Below are positions 21,672 to 33,127 of a stretch of DNA of 64,000 nucleotides, one piece after another; the stretch's first letter is position 1, and each line of letters starts with the position of its first letter. The notes beneath the pieces were generated by a model that was not told the origin of the DNA, searched no databases, and saw only the letters and a program-made list of their open reading frames with translations. The translations under genes and the position numbers were made by a program. Source of the DNA: Fallopia convolvulus (taxonomy: Eukaryota > Streptophyta > Magnoliopsida > Caryophyllales > Polygonaceae); assembly GCA_964016875.1 (NCBI GenBank), contig OZ024733.1, positions 19,465,824 through 19,529,823 on the forward strand, written 5' to 3'.

Positions 21672-22316
21672 TCCTTAAAGTTATTTCAATTCTCTTGAGC
21701 TTAATTCATATTGATTTCTCCCTATTTGGCCAACTAGTTGAAGTCGATACGTTCTGTTGCTAGGATCTAGGTTTTCTCGTAGTAAAACCTAATCTTTGTA
21801 GCTACTCATTGTTTTAGGACTCGTTAGACTAAAACAATTAATAAAGAGATTTGATTGTGTGCTAATTGTTTGACTCGTTAGAACTCAATTGCATGTATCA
21901 TGCATACATATCCTTGTTCTTACTGCTAGTATCTCTATAATTCATGATCATTTCATGTTTATTTTGATATTAATTATTTACATGTCTCATTGCCATGTTT
22001 ATTATGTTTAATCAAGATAGTAATAACTAAAGTGAATAACTTGTTTGAATCAATGATCAATGAACTTGAGGAACTTAGTGGATACTTGAATGGAATTGTT
22101 TTTCCCAGATTGAATACAAAACTCAACTTTACTTGCCTTGTTTACTTGGTTAAATTCCCTAGAATTAGAACTACAATCCAACCCCTCCACCCATTGTTAC
22201 TTTTAGAGTTGATATGAATATTGACTTGGAATACAAGTGTCTCTTGGATACGACACCATCTTACTTGCTATACAAGTTAAGTAAGTAACTAGGGATTTAT
22301 CTTTGATTAGGCATCA
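21672..22316 (+). repeat. Athila-like LTR, right part
   Basis: Continuation of the split LTR (ctcttgagcttaattcat..., taggactcgttagac) ending near GGCATCA at 22316, which pairs with the TGAT start. Without the inserted solo LTR the repeat is about 1.18 kb, close to the 1.14 kb of the Athila LTR at 46849. The right boundary is set where Copia integrase sequence begins. Confidence 0.5.
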
Positions 22317-22667
22317 ACGATTTCCGGCCGGTCAATAATCGAAGCATAACAAAGACAATAAAAAATACAAATATGATTATAGCGTGTTGCCTTTCTAAAT
22401 AACAATTCATAGGGATTCTTCCCAGAGAGAAATTTAGTAGTTCTATTTATCAAATAAGCAATTGTACAAATAAATTCACCCCATAAACGAATGGGCATCA
22501 AAGCTTGAAAACGAAGCACACACACAACATTCAATAGATGAGGATGCTTATTTTCAACCTTACCATTTTGTAGTGAAGTGGCAACACAAGATGTTTCCAA
22601 CTCGATGCCTTGTGCTGCAAAATAAGGTTTCAGAGGTAGGAATTCGGTGCCAATATCAATCTTGAAT
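22317..22667 (-). pseudogene. Copia integrase fragment, C-terminal half
   Basis: Minus-strand translation gives the integrase core around the second and third catalytic residues: GTEFLPLKPYFAAQGIELETSCVATSLQNGKVENKHPHLLN, then LWGEFICTIAYLINRT and GKNPYELLF. The Glu is in KVENKH. It is cut at 22668 by a hAT-like insertion, immediately upstream of the D of the DNG motif. The other half of integrase lies at 24640-25140. Confidence 0.7.
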
Positions 22668-24600
22668 CAGGGACGGAACTAGAAACTCCTCATTGTATGG
22701 GCCAATGGATTTTTTATAACATAGCTAATGTTTTTTCAATTTTTTAAAAATATGAAATACTGAAGAAATATTAAAGAAATTTCAGAAATTATAAATCTAC
22801 TATATATATAAAAGCAATAAGGTTTGGAGCCTCCTCATTGCGCCACATCAGCTTTGTACACATGTCACTCCTAAATTAATCCACATTGAATTTTGCCACA
22901 TGTCCCAAGCATATTAATCTACACAATTTTATTTTTTCTAAATAACATATAAATCAAATATTTATAATTTAAAATTTTTTCACATCATTACTATGTCATT
23001 AACCTATTTATATTTTTTTATTTTGTAAAATTAAGCCTCTTTTATTTTTGGAAATTTTCAATACATATTATTTTTACCAAATTATTCATTGTGTAATCTT
23101 TTGAAATAAAAAACCTTTTGAATACAAAAACCTTTTTCTTAACTAATGAATTTTAAAACAAATTTCCTAATTGGATATACATACAAATCTTCCTCTCAAA
23201 AAAAAATTACCTACTAATCAACATTAAATCAACCTAATAAACTTTAATCTTCAATCTATAAAATCTTTAGTTTACTTAGATTCACTCAACAGAATATTAA
23301 TTAAACATATTTATATTAGTTTTTAATTTCCTCAATTTTTTAAAGAAATTTTAACTTTTTTTTAAAAAAAATTCAAAAAATTTATAATAAGCTTTTAACT
23401 ATTTGATGACTATGAGTAAACATTAACTTAATTTGAAAAAAAAACCAAATCTTATTTATTCTAAAAAAGATTTACATTTAAAAATATTAAAGAACAAATA
23501 TAATGAAGATTTGTTTGCAAAAACTATGATATTTTTGTGAATAAATACTAAGTCAATCTTAAACTACACTCTTATACAAAATTTCATATTTTCTTTATTT
23601 ATTTTTTAAGAAGAATCAATTTATAAATCTATTTAAGTAATTTTAAAATAGATAATCCATGCAAGAATAAATTAATTTTTGATACAAAAAGATGCGATGA
23701 ATTTTTTATGAAACTATCTATAACTATATATTGAAGTTGTGCCTTTTCGAGCCACCGTATTGATTGTGGCCCTACCTTATATTTAAAAAAAATAATTTTT
23801 TATTTATATTAATTATTTAATTTAGTTTTTTTTTAAAAAAAATCAATCTTTACTCATTTTTTCATCTTTTCTTATTGATTATGTTTTTAACTTTTTATTT
23901 AAAAGATTTAAAATAATTGAATTTGATTAAAAATTATAAGAATTCACATTATTTTTTCCCTTTTATCTATTTTGTAAAACATTTTAAAAATTGAATTAAT
24001 ATAAATAAAATAATTTTGTTTATATGTTTCTATAAATAAGTTTTAAATAAATTTTTTCTATTAAATAAGTTATTTTTAATTTTATATTAAATTAAAATCA
24101 TATTCATTGAATAAATTAAGTATTAAATCGTAGTAGTTGTGCATGTCACGATAGGTATAACTAGTATGTACCTATAATAAGTACTCTAAACATGCATACT
24201 TTATTAAATGATAGTAAAATTTTAATTATATATAAGACATGTTTTATTGAGGAGGGACCAAAATATTTCAAAATACAATTAAGTTAAGAGCAAAAGTTTA
24301 TAAAGACAACGCATACTGTTATGTTTCAGAATACAATTAGTTTACGAAAACAAGAATGTTTCAAAATAAAACAAATTGAATTCATAGTTATTAAATGCTT
24401 GTAAGTAAAAACTGAAAACCTTGTTGTAATAAATTGAATTCTGTGATTCAAGACAACCAAACAATAATTTATCATTTCAAATCTCTCGAGTTCATTTATA
24501 TTATGAAAGTATGAAGTTTAAAAAAGATAAAATTATTTAGACTAAGTAAAATGCTTGTGAAAGTGGTTTGTGTACGTCCAATCTTCAAATGCTCATAACT
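22668..24600. mobile_element. hAT-like insertion (one end recognised)
   Basis: The left end CAGGGACGGAACTAGAAA is a hAT-type terminus (compare the MITE ending GGTCCGTCCCTG at 26839). It interrupts Copia integrase, and a Helitron is nested 128 bp inside. I could not find the right terminus or target duplication; the Copia sequence resumes by about 24640. Confidence 0.4.
22796..24164 (+). mobile_element. Non-autonomous Helitron
   Basis: Begins TCTACTATATATATAAAAGC after an A and ends GATAGGTATAACTAG before a T: the 5' TC, 3' CTRR and A^T insertion site expected of plant Helitrons. 1,369 bp, very AT-rich, without a Rep/helicase frame. The 3' hairpin is weak (TCGT...ACGA, with GTGCATGTCAC between). 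Confidence 0.75.
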
Positions 24601-24639
24601 TTTTGTTCATATGTTGGATTAGGGCGTATAATATATCAA

Positions 24640-25140
24640 ATCGAACCTCTCGACAAGAGGAACATATACATTAAAAAATAGGTTGGGGGGATGGACCCTT
24701 TCGGTCCTAAACGAGAATAATCATCCAAAATAGTCAAAAACATAAAGTATTTCGAGCAATCTAGATACCTCGAATTTTTTGCCATCATAAAAAATCCACA
24801 CACAACGAGAATAATCATCCAAAATAGTCAAAAAAATAAGAAGCTCTTGTATTCAAAGGCACACTATAAGGACCCTAAACATCAACATGAATCGAATCAA
24901 TCAAATTAGATTCTTTATTATAACTTATAGGAGAACTATCTCGAGTTCTGTTGGAATACAATCAAATAGAGGAAGGTTTCAAGACAAGAATTAACACCAG
25001 GAAAATGTAGAAGAGACAGATAAGCCGAATGACCAAAACGTTTGTGCCATAAACCAAAATTTGATGAAGAAGTAGTGGCAACCTGTCTCGCCTCACTTCC
25101 CTCTTGATTTGAGCAAAGCCTTTGTGGTGTCAACATTAGC
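24640..25140 (-). pseudogene. Copia integrase fragment, N-terminal half
   Basis: Minus-strand translation gives the GAG-pre-integrase HHCC region (FGLWHKRFGHSAYLSLL, 24936-25070) and the first catalytic Asp block (FLTILDDYSR, about 24725-24840). A stretch of ~30 bp (aacgagaataatcatccaa...) occurs twice, near 24711 and 24802, so the DDYSR block is duplicated. It belongs with the fragment at 22317-22667. Confidence 0.65.
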
Positions 25141-25788
25141 CTTCATGGTGACGATAATTTGTGCTGCAATAACTGAATCAGACATGGTATTGGTAATTCA
25201 AACATTGAGAAAGAACGAAGGAAAACATTGACCGATAGCAAAAAAAACATATGTTTTAGGAATTTTCTCTAATACCATGAAGAAATTAAAGTAGATAATA
25301 TTTTTCGATCAAAATTGTTATTCTTCATTAGTTCTTATGACTAGATGATAGAATAGTCTTCTATCTGAACAAAGTCTTTACTTAGAAATATGTAGATTCT
25401 TAGCTTCTTCTTTCCCAACATAGCTTTGTAGTGGCCCAACCATTTCAAGCTCAACTTTTGGAAACCTTTCTTCAACTTTTCAAACTTCGATCTTCTAGAT
25501 TACTCTTCAATTTTACTTCCAAGAACATATGATATGTCGTATACAGATAGTGGATACCAGTCGACCATGCAATTGAATAAAGTGGTCAGCTTAGTCTAGT
25601 GAAAGACTAAGCAAGTGGAGAAATTGATTGGTTCTTATGATAGTGACTAAACATATTAGCATCAAAATCCGAATAACAACCGATCGATGATCCAATAGTT
25701 AGTAGTTTCATAGAAGATAAAAATAAGGCATGCATATTCAAGAAATATGACCCCACAACTTGTGACTCCTTTACAAAACATGAACAAT
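25141..25788. other. Unassigned stretch between Copia remnants
   Basis: AT-rich DNA without a clear frame. Its position suggests the decayed gag side of the minus-strand Copia element, but I see no gag or zinc-knuckle motif. Confidence 0.3.
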
Positions 25789-26357
25789 TGTTGGGAACTT
25801 ATACTAATCATATAATATTTTGAAAAGTCTTTATCGACTAATCAAATTGACTTAATCAAATTTCGATTAAGTCATTCTAGTTGGGAGTAAGAATGGTTAT
25901 CAAATGAACTAACCATCCTCATATATTTATTAATGTGCCTAACGCACTTATCTTTCAATACTTTCAAAGCTTGCACACAAACTAGTTGATAGTTTTTATT
26001 TAGTTCGGCCAAAAACCGAGATTAGAGGGCATGTTTCATCCATCATAATTTATATGTGCTATGCCAACAATTGAGATCAAAGGGCCCATTTCATCCATGA
26101 TCCTCTAAATGTGCTCGACCAGTAACCCAGATTCGGCCAACAACCGAGATCAGAGGGTCTGTTTCATCCATGATCATCTATCCTTGAACCACTCTACTTG
26201 ACAACTATGTCTCGACATGAGACAACTAAACACACAAGGGCACACACAACGGACCTAAATCCAATTCTAAAGTGAAACTGAATCAATAACATTGTCATTA
26301 TTTCTAATAAAATAACAACCTATCACATTTTATTAAGCACACCAGTTGTTCCCAACA
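25789..26357. repeat. Copia-type LTR with 10-bp terminal inverted repeats
   Basis: 569 bp, beginning TGTTGGGAAC and ending GTTCCCAACA, perfect inverted termini. Flanks are acaat and caaat, an imperfect match. No primer-binding site or polypurine tract is visible on either side, so it may be solo, or the 5' LTR of the decayed Copia to its left. It contains three copies of a ~75-bp repeat (about 25990-26175: ccgagat.agaggg..tgtttcatccat). Confidence 0.6.
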
Positions 26358-26632
26358 CAAATATTAAATGAGATTCAATTTCTCATTTAATAATAATAAT
26401 GCAAGAGAGAACCACCTAATTGCCTTATACGAGACATCTCCTCTTAAGGCGATTAGTTCCATCTCGAACGATGTGCATCCAAGACTCAAGCTCGTATTTT
26501 TACCGGAACAGAAATAGAGAAATATATTATAATCAATTTATTTCCGTTTCAAGATTAATTACTATAAATTATTATGTCCTTATAATAATTTGTCAAGTAC
26601 TTTCTTGACTTAATCCAGCTTTATAACTTAAC

Positions 26633-26839
26633 CAGGCACGGACCAAGGTGCGGCTGGGGTAGGCCTCAGCCCACATTAAAAAAATAAAAAATAATATAAA
26701 TAGGGTAAATTTAATAATAGAAAAATGAAAAATAAGGTAATTTTAGTGATAAATTAGTTAAAATAAAGTAATTTAGCCCACCCAAATTTTTATAATGTCA
26801 ACAAGCCCACCCTAATTTTAATTTCCGGGTCCGTCCCTG
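26633..26839. mobile_element. Small hAT MITE
   Basis: 207 bp, beginning CAGGCACGGACC and ending GGTCCGTCCCTG. Flanks are AACTTAAC (26625-26632) and AACTTAAG (26840-26847), an 8-bp duplication with one mismatch. Non-coding. Confidence 0.8.
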
Positions 26840-26847
26840 AACTTAAG

Positions 26848-28135
26848 CAATTACAAGATTCGATAAATCACGCTTTACGAGATTTAATATAAAAATCCAA
26901 CTTTGAATGATCTTATCCTAAAAATCATTCTAAAATATAAGTCTAGCTCGAAAGGCGTAAATTACCTAGCGATACGCTTTCGGGATTTGCTTACACGCAA
27001 ATCAAGATGGTATGCAAAACAAGGCACGTAAGTCGAGGCAATCCCGAGTCCACACTCCTTTTTCTTTTCCTTTCATTTCAAACCAAAAAAAGTCCGAAAA
27101 TAAAGTGAGCGACGAGTCAACTTCGTCGATGGCTAGCGACTTCATTTAATACCCGTTTCGGCTGATTAAAGCGACACTCAAAGTCTTCATCACCCTTTTT
27201 TTGCTTTTGGTAACAGATCTTTAAGTCATTGAGGGAAGACGGAGAACGGAGGTGATGAAAATCACTCACTGAAGCTGAATTTCTGGGCAAAAGAAAACAG
27301 CAGCAAAGCTGCTCGGAAACGCTTATTCATCGGCTTCTGGCCGCAATACTAGGGGAGGGATGGCAATGATACTGGAGACAGCTGGAATTTGCGACTATTG
27401 GCAACAATATGAATCCCACATTGCCACCTTCCAATTGTTGGCAACATTCCTGGGAATAGTTGTTGGACGACAAAGAACGTAGCCCGCAAAACCACTCGTC
27501 ACCAACCTTTGAAAAACCGGAAAATCAGTACCATGATTTGATTTGGTGAATTTTGGCTTGATTCTTGAATCATTTCTCCACAATTGATTGAGGGTTATTG
27601 TAGAGTACTCCATTCTCGAAATTTAGCAATTTAAATCACAAACTTTGGTTGAGAAACGAGTTCACAATTAAATTTCGATCTTTTGAACAAATTAGGTCAA
27701 AAGAAAAACAGGGGTTCCGTTTTTAAATTGAAATTGGGCATCCCCCATCACAAAATTTTTTGTTTGTCTTCTTCCTTTAATAGGATGCTCGATCTCTCTC
27801 CTCCTCACCCTAACCACGCACAATGTCGAAGAAGGCCACACGAGGCCGACAATCCTTGTGCCAAAACACCACCGAAATAGAAGAGAGAGGATAGAGGTGG
27901 CTGGAAATGGTCGAATCAGCACAAAAAGGCTATGCCTAGCCTTGCTTGGTGGCATTGGTGATGACGGGTGACAATCATGTGATGGTGGCGGCACCTATCA
28001 TCGGACTTCGTCCGGAAAATGGATTGGAACTGGCTATCGAAGCCAATGGAGAAAACATAGGAGTGGTAGAGGAAGAAGAAAAGAGAAAATGAAAAAGAAA
28101 GGGAAAAAATTTAATATAAAATATAATTCTTTCCC
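26848..28135. other. Unassigned intergenic DNA
   Basis: No convincing gene on either strand. GC content rises at 27230-28020, with ordinary-looking short frames on both strands but no domain I recognise. It could be an old LTR, because similar GC-rich 'gene-like' stretches occur inside the Tekay LTRs here, but I found no termini. Confidence 0.3.
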
Positions 28136-28144
28136 ATTATAACC

Positions 28145-28260
28145 ATAGGTACAACTTAGCCTAGTGGTATGGCTCCTGGTGGTTATACTAGAAGTCATAG
28201 GTTCAAAATTCATGGGAGAAATCTCATTTTCCTTTTATTGACATTTTGTTTTATGTTTAC
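28145..28260 (+). repeat. tRNA-derived (SINE-like) repeat
   Basis: A-box-like TTAGCCTAGTGGTATGG (28156-28172) and B-box-like AGGTTCAAAATTC (28199-28211), at tRNA-like spacing, sit in T-rich DNA. There is no complete cloverleaf, so it is not a tRNA gene. Confidence 0.4.
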
Positions 28261-28330
28261 ACTTTATGAATTTAACCTTTTTCCCTTTTTATAGGATTTA
28301 AACTTGCAATCTATTAACCAATATTGTGAA

Positions 28331-28838
28331 CGGGTAAAATTAATTGTTATAATTACTTTCTCTATTATCCTCCATAAAGGTATTTTTATTTATTGTTCTT
28401 TTCGATTTTTAAGTATTTTATTAAAAATTAAATATGGTTGTTATTCGTTATGATGAAGGATTCTATCTTAATCAAAAGATAGAATTTCCACTTGGATTGG
28501 GGAGCAAGAAATCGCTTATTGGGCCTAGAGCATTATCGGCCCTCCCTTAGAAATAGAGTTTTCGACCTTCTCTCTCCCTCTCATCCATTATAAATATATG
28601 TCATCGCCATGTATGATGAGCACCTCATATTCGCTGAGCTCTCACCCAAGTCTTGTCCTTTACCCCGATGTTCAATCGATAATTGCTCTTCTAACTTAGG
28701 CATCAGAGGTAGATTAGGGAGTCCCCACCTCTTGTGTCCATTGTTTTGTAGGTTCTAGGTTAAAGAGGCAGTTGGAATGAAAGGGGAAGAAGGGAGTATT
28801 CAACCAGTGCATTGAAGACGAATTTTTATGCACTAACA
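28331..28838 (+). repeat. 5' LTR of the Tat-type element
   Basis: 508 bp ending CACTAACA. The start reads CGGGTAAAATTAAT where the 3' copy has TGGGTAAAATTAAT, so the first T of the TG terminus is mutated. Collinear with 32618-33127 throughout, including a TATA-like cattataaatatatg and the conserved cttggattggggagcaagaaat. Confidence 0.85.
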
Positions 28839-28862
28839 GTTGGTACTGTCTGTGGGAATGAT
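28839..28862 (+). promoter_or_regulatory. Primer-binding site of the Tat-type element
   Basis: gttggtactgtctgtgggaa directly follows the 5' LTR. It matches the TTGGCGCCGTCTGTGGGAA-type site of Tat elements with two changes (gcc to tac region). Confidence 0.6.
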
Positions 28863-28919
28863 TAATCGATCAAGGCAATTAGGGTGCTGGAGTCGATCCC
28901 AGAAGATCAAAAAGTGGTT

Positions 28920-29490
28920 TTTCGTAACCCTGGGGCAACCGCGCAAAGCGAAATCGAGCGCGGTGCCCTAAGTGAGCAGGTCCGCGACCGCGGACCGACA
29001 ACTCGCGACCGCGGAAACTAAGGCGATCGCACGGACTCCAATATTCGCTCTGAGGATCAAACCTTGGCGCTTATTGATCAAGAAAATTCCGATATTCACT
29101 CGGAAGATCAAACCTTGGTATGAACCGAGCAAGGCGCCTTGCTTGAAGACGACTTGAATTGTCACCTAACCCCTCTCGCAATCACGACTGCTCATCACAC
29201 AAACCATCAACGGTCCGAGTCAAGAGACGGAATTGACAATCATAACACTATACGATCTGAATCTCATAGGTTTGATCGAGTATGGGACTCAACAATGCTT
29301 GTTGCTGAATTTGAGAACAATCGGAATATACAGGGTCGTGGGCCATCACATGAATCACGATGAGTAATCGCGGTCACAGAAAAGAACCGCGACAAGTCGA
29401 ACCGCGTTCGCGGACTAGAGACATGCGATCGCGGACGAGCGCAACTGCGCATATCCGAGCCCGCGTCGATGCAGAACCGCGAGCGGAACC
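28920..29490. repeat. CCGCG/CGCGG-rich leader of the Tat-type element
   Basis: At least eight short GC palindromic words (ccgcgaccgcgg, tcgcgaccgcgg, accgcgttcgcgg, gcgatcgcgg) lie between the PBS and gag. A ~30-bp direct repeat (attc.ctc.gaggatcaaaccttgg) occurs at about 29040-29069 and 29092-29117. Confidence 0.8.
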
Positions 29491-29725
29491 CTAATTCTAT
29501 CGGCCAGCCCTATCAGCATGGACAATCGAGCCATGTCGGGTCTAATCCCGTTCGTGGTGACATTCGCATATCCTTGTCCTCCAGGCCAAACGATGGGAAT
29601 GGGGCAACAACCACCACTAAAAATGAAGAGGAAGATGAGAGCACCTATGCTTAGCCTCTGTCTTAAGAGAGAACGAAGAGATGCAAACAAAGCACACCCA
29701 TGCAGAGTCCCGCTTGGACTAAGCC

Positions 29726-31143
29726 TTGGAAGAGATTGCAACATTGAAACACACCTTGGATAAAGTTCAGGGTAAGCAACCCGTCAGTGAATCGGTGGTC
29801 GAATGGACTAATCGACGGCTCACTAGCGTTATTGAAATCGTCGATAACCGAAATGGTCCTGAACTGGCAAGCATTGACGAATCAGAAGAGATGCAAGTTA
29901 ATTATGAAAGCGGTCGTGGAGCGCTTAGAAGTCGGAGAAGAAACAAGCATCGTGAGTCGCCCCCGTGTAAGAGGTCCCGAGCGGCGAACCACCCTCAGTC
30001 TAGCGATTGGACCTCGGGCGACTCGGAGAGTTTCGATGACCACGGAGACTGCCGCGGGCGAGGAAGCCCTAGTTGCGACCACGACAAGTCTGGCCCGACC
30101 GCGGAAGGTCTGACGGCGATCGCGGCCGAGGCAATTAGCGTGAGAAATCGCGCGAGCGTGATAAGGATCGTTATGACCCATCCGAGAAACCCGAATCAAC
30201 TTATGATCGGGATAGTAAGAAGATGAGATGATGTAGTCCACATCGGAGTGAGAAAAACGAAAGGCGTGATGGAGAAGATCGAGCACTAAGGCGCACTAAA
30301 AGGAGGTTGCTTGATCTTTTAAGAGTGCCAGATGGGACCTTGCAATCGGGTCAAGAGCAAGCCGAGCATAAGTTGGCTATGGTGACATCGACACCATTCC
30401 ATAGGAGCATCCAACATGCTAAGCCTCCAACCAAATTTTGTCCACCATCATTCGCTCTTTATGATGGGCATTCGGACCCTATAACCCACATAGCTACTTT
30501 CTCACATAAGATTGCCTTATGGGTTTCCGATGGTGCCACAGTGTGTAAGATGTTTCCGGGAAGCCTTGACAAAGGTTCCGTGAAGTGGTTCCAAAGTATG
30601 AAACTAGGATCAATCCGGTCTTGGGATCAACTTGCCACTGAGTTTGTGAGGCACTACATAGCCAATAACCGAGATGTAGTGTCTCTAGATACACTCTTCA
30701 GCCTAAGAAAGGATAAAAGTGAAAGCTTGCGCCGCTTTCCCAACCGTTTCATGGAGTGCTGCACTAAGATTGATGAGTGTGATGAGAAGACTACAATTAC
30801 CGCCTTTAAGAGGGCAATCCCATTCGAGAACAAGCTAAGGGAAGACTTGACACTTCGCCTCCCTTTCACCATTGCTGAACTTCAAGAGCGAATTCATGAA
30901 TATGTGCGCTTAGAGGAAGCCAACTACAAAGCTAAAGGGAAATCGCCCTCTCCACCTCGAAAGTCACACCGTTCTTCAAATGGGAACTTTAGGCAAAAGA
31001 CACACTCATCAGGAGATCAAGCCAGAGCGGTCCGCACCACCTTCAGCATCGTAATCTACAAGATTCTACCCTGCATGAAGAATGAGAATTACTTTCACTA
31101 CCCCGCACGGGATGAATGTCCTGAACATGATCCCCAAAGCTGA
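29726..31143 (+). pseudogene. gag of the Tat-type element
   Basis: The N-terminal part (29726-30226, MEEIATLKHTLDKVQGK...) is basic and low-complexity. The capsid core lies in another frame (30307-31143): CPPSFALYDGHSDPITHIATF, VCKMFPGSLDKGSVKWFQSM, SIRSWDQLATEFVRHYIANN and ESLRRFPNRF, the standard retrotransposon gag fold. A frameshift separates the two and a TGA at 31141 ends the second before the KYC...H zinc-knuckle-like region. The product would form the particle; this copy is broken. Confidence 0.8.
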
Positions 31144-31833
31144 AAGTATTGCATGTACCAGAGAATACGGGGGCACACGATTGAGGAATATGAAACCTTT
31201 AAGAAGTTCCTTGAAATCTTGGTTCACAGAGGGTACTTGTGCAAGTACATTAATGAAACAGAGCCAAAGGACAAGGGGGAGTCGAGAAAGAAGCAAATTG
31301 AAGTCATTCAAACAATCTCGGCAACATATATGAATGAAGATGATGAAGCTAGGAGTAATTTTAGGAAATCATGTCACGAGCTTGAGGTGATGCGAGTCCA
31401 ACAAACCAAGTCGCGACCGCCATCATCACATGCACCCATGGTTGATGGTTTGGTCTTTCGGGATAAGGGCGTTGCGTTAGTCCAAATCCCGCACAACGAC
31501 CCCTTAGTCTTATCAGTCGAGCTTGAAGGCTTTAAGGTGCGTCGGGCCCTAGTGGAAAAGGGGAGTGCAGTTGATATCATGTACTACAATATCTTTAAGC
31601 TCCTTGGAAAGTAGAATGAAGACTTGATTCCGGTCAAGATGCAGCTCAGAAGACAAGGAGGATACCCGATGTTCCCGCTTGGAATGTACAAGACCCAAGT
31701 CAGTTTGGCAAAGAAAGAGATGACAGTCGAATTCTTAATCGTCGACGTGCCTGCCCCATACAGCTTGATCTTGGGAAGGCCATGGATTCATGGGATAGGA
31801 GCGGTACCATCAACCCTCTATCAAATGATCTAG
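31144..31833 (+). pseudogene. Protease region of the Tat-type element
   Basis: Continues gag in the same frame after the stop. KYCMYQRIRGHTIEEYETFKKFLEILVHRGYL is the linker, then VALVQIPHNDPLVLSVELEGFKVRRALVEKGSAVDIMYYNIF. Here the protease motif V(D)xGSSxDI has become VEKGSAVDI, so the catalytic Asp is replaced by Glu. A stop at 31612 follows, then FLIVDVPAPYSLILGRPWIH ending AVPSTLYQMI. There is no RT after it. Confidence 0.75.
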
Positions 31834-31959
31834 TTTAGAGATGAAGACGCCATAGTCTGGGTTTGTGCTAATCAGCTTGAAGCGTGTATGTGCTCTAAGG
31901 GAAACCGCCCTAAGACAGAGGTTATATAGAGGATAGAAAATGAGCCAAGAAGTGAGGAG

Positions 31960-32215
31960 AAGGAGCGTAACCACGATTGTTGGCTCGAGATCCGCAACCG
32001 CGGATCTGGTCAAGAGAGCGAGGCTCCTTCTCTGAGGCGAAGCCGTGACCGCGGAATGGAAGACCGCGACCACAGAATTGAAGGATCGTGACCGCGGAAT
32101 TGACGGATCGATGAGTCGCAACCACGAATCTGCAACTGAGAGCGTCCCTCCTCAGGAGAAGAGCCATGACCGCGGCCCGCGTGGGTGCAATTGCGGCTAC
32201 CCGTAATCCCCAACG
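31960..32215. repeat. CCGCG/CGCGG word cluster before the 3' LTR
   Basis: Repeated gaccgcggaat and atccgcaaccgcggatc words, about every 15-35 bp. Non-coding and upstream of the polypurine tract. Same motif family as at 28920-29490. Confidence 0.75.
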
Positions 32216-32617
32216 TAGGGATCTCGGGATGAGGAAATGCATCTAAATAGGGCACTCTTTTTCCCATGTGATTTTGATGAGGTCCTTAGATTTTTATTTT
32301 TCATTCATTAGTTTTGTCCTTAAGATCATGTCAATCATGTTTATTTTTAATAAAAGTCGGTTTTTGCATTAGTTTGAGTCTTGCATAAAAAAATGCAACG
32401 TTAGTTCATCGCACTAACGGGCTTCTACATATGCATGTATGTAGAGGAGCAAAGAATCCCATGATATTCGTTCATTAATGTACGAATACGAATATACGAA
32501 AACGCGCGTAAGGGGACCTCGTCGACTAATCCGCATGGCCACTTTGTGTAGGACCTACAATACTTACGTTTTAGTTGCATTCTAACGTACCTAAAACCTA
32601 AGTGGGGCATTTTTGAG

Positions 32618-33127
32618 TGGGTAAAATTAATCACCATAATTATTTTCGCTATTATCCCCATAAAGGTATTTTTATTTATTATTTTTTCTATCTTTAAGTA
32701 TTTTTATTAGTATAAAATTAAATATGGAAGTTATTCATGATGATGGAAGATTCTATCTTAGTCGAAAGATAGAATTTCCACTTGGATTGGGGAGCAAGAA
32801 ATTGCTTGTTGGGCTTAGAGCATTATCGGCTCGCCCTTAGAGATAGAGTTTTTGACCTTCTCTCTCCCTCTCCTCCATTATAAATACATGTCATCGCCAT
32901 GTATATGAGCATCTCATATTCGCTGAGCTCGCACGTAAGTCTTGTCCTTTACCTCGACGTTCAATCGACAATTGCTCTTTTGAGTTAGGCATCAGAGGTT
33001 GATTAGGGACTCCCCGCCTCCCATGTCCATTGTTTTGTAGGTTCTATGTTAAAGAGGCAGTTGGAACGGAAGGTGAAGAAGGGAGTACTTAAACAGTGTA
33101 TTGAAGACGAATTTTGGTGCATAAACA
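32618..33127 (+). repeat. 3' LTR of the Tat-type element
   Basis: 510 bp, TGGGTAAAAT...TGCATAAACA, preceded by the purine-rich aagtggggcatttttgag. About 90% identical by eye to the 5' LTR, so the insertion is old compared with the Copia at 54845. Confidence 0.85.

Larger units (their letters stand above)
28331..33127 (+). mobile_element. Non-autonomous Tat-type LTR element (gag-protease only)
   Basis: Two ~510-bp LTRs flank a 3.8-kb interior with primer-binding site, gag, protease and polypurine tract, but no RT, RNase H or integrase. From the protease the sequence passes directly into ~0.75 kb of non-coding DNA rich in CCGCG/CGCGG words and then the 3' LTR. Target duplications are not recognisable (gtgaa against aatgt). 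Such elements depend on a partner for RT and integrase. Confidence 0.8.

Noticed and set aside
26000..26175. Possible CRISPR-like array (three repeats)
   Set aside because: Repeats are ~75 bp, imperfect and inside a plant LTR, with no spacer logic.
29882..30286. 134-residue minus-strand frame opposite the Tat gag
   Set aside because: The plus strand carries recognisable gag immediately downstream, and the minus frame has no domain.
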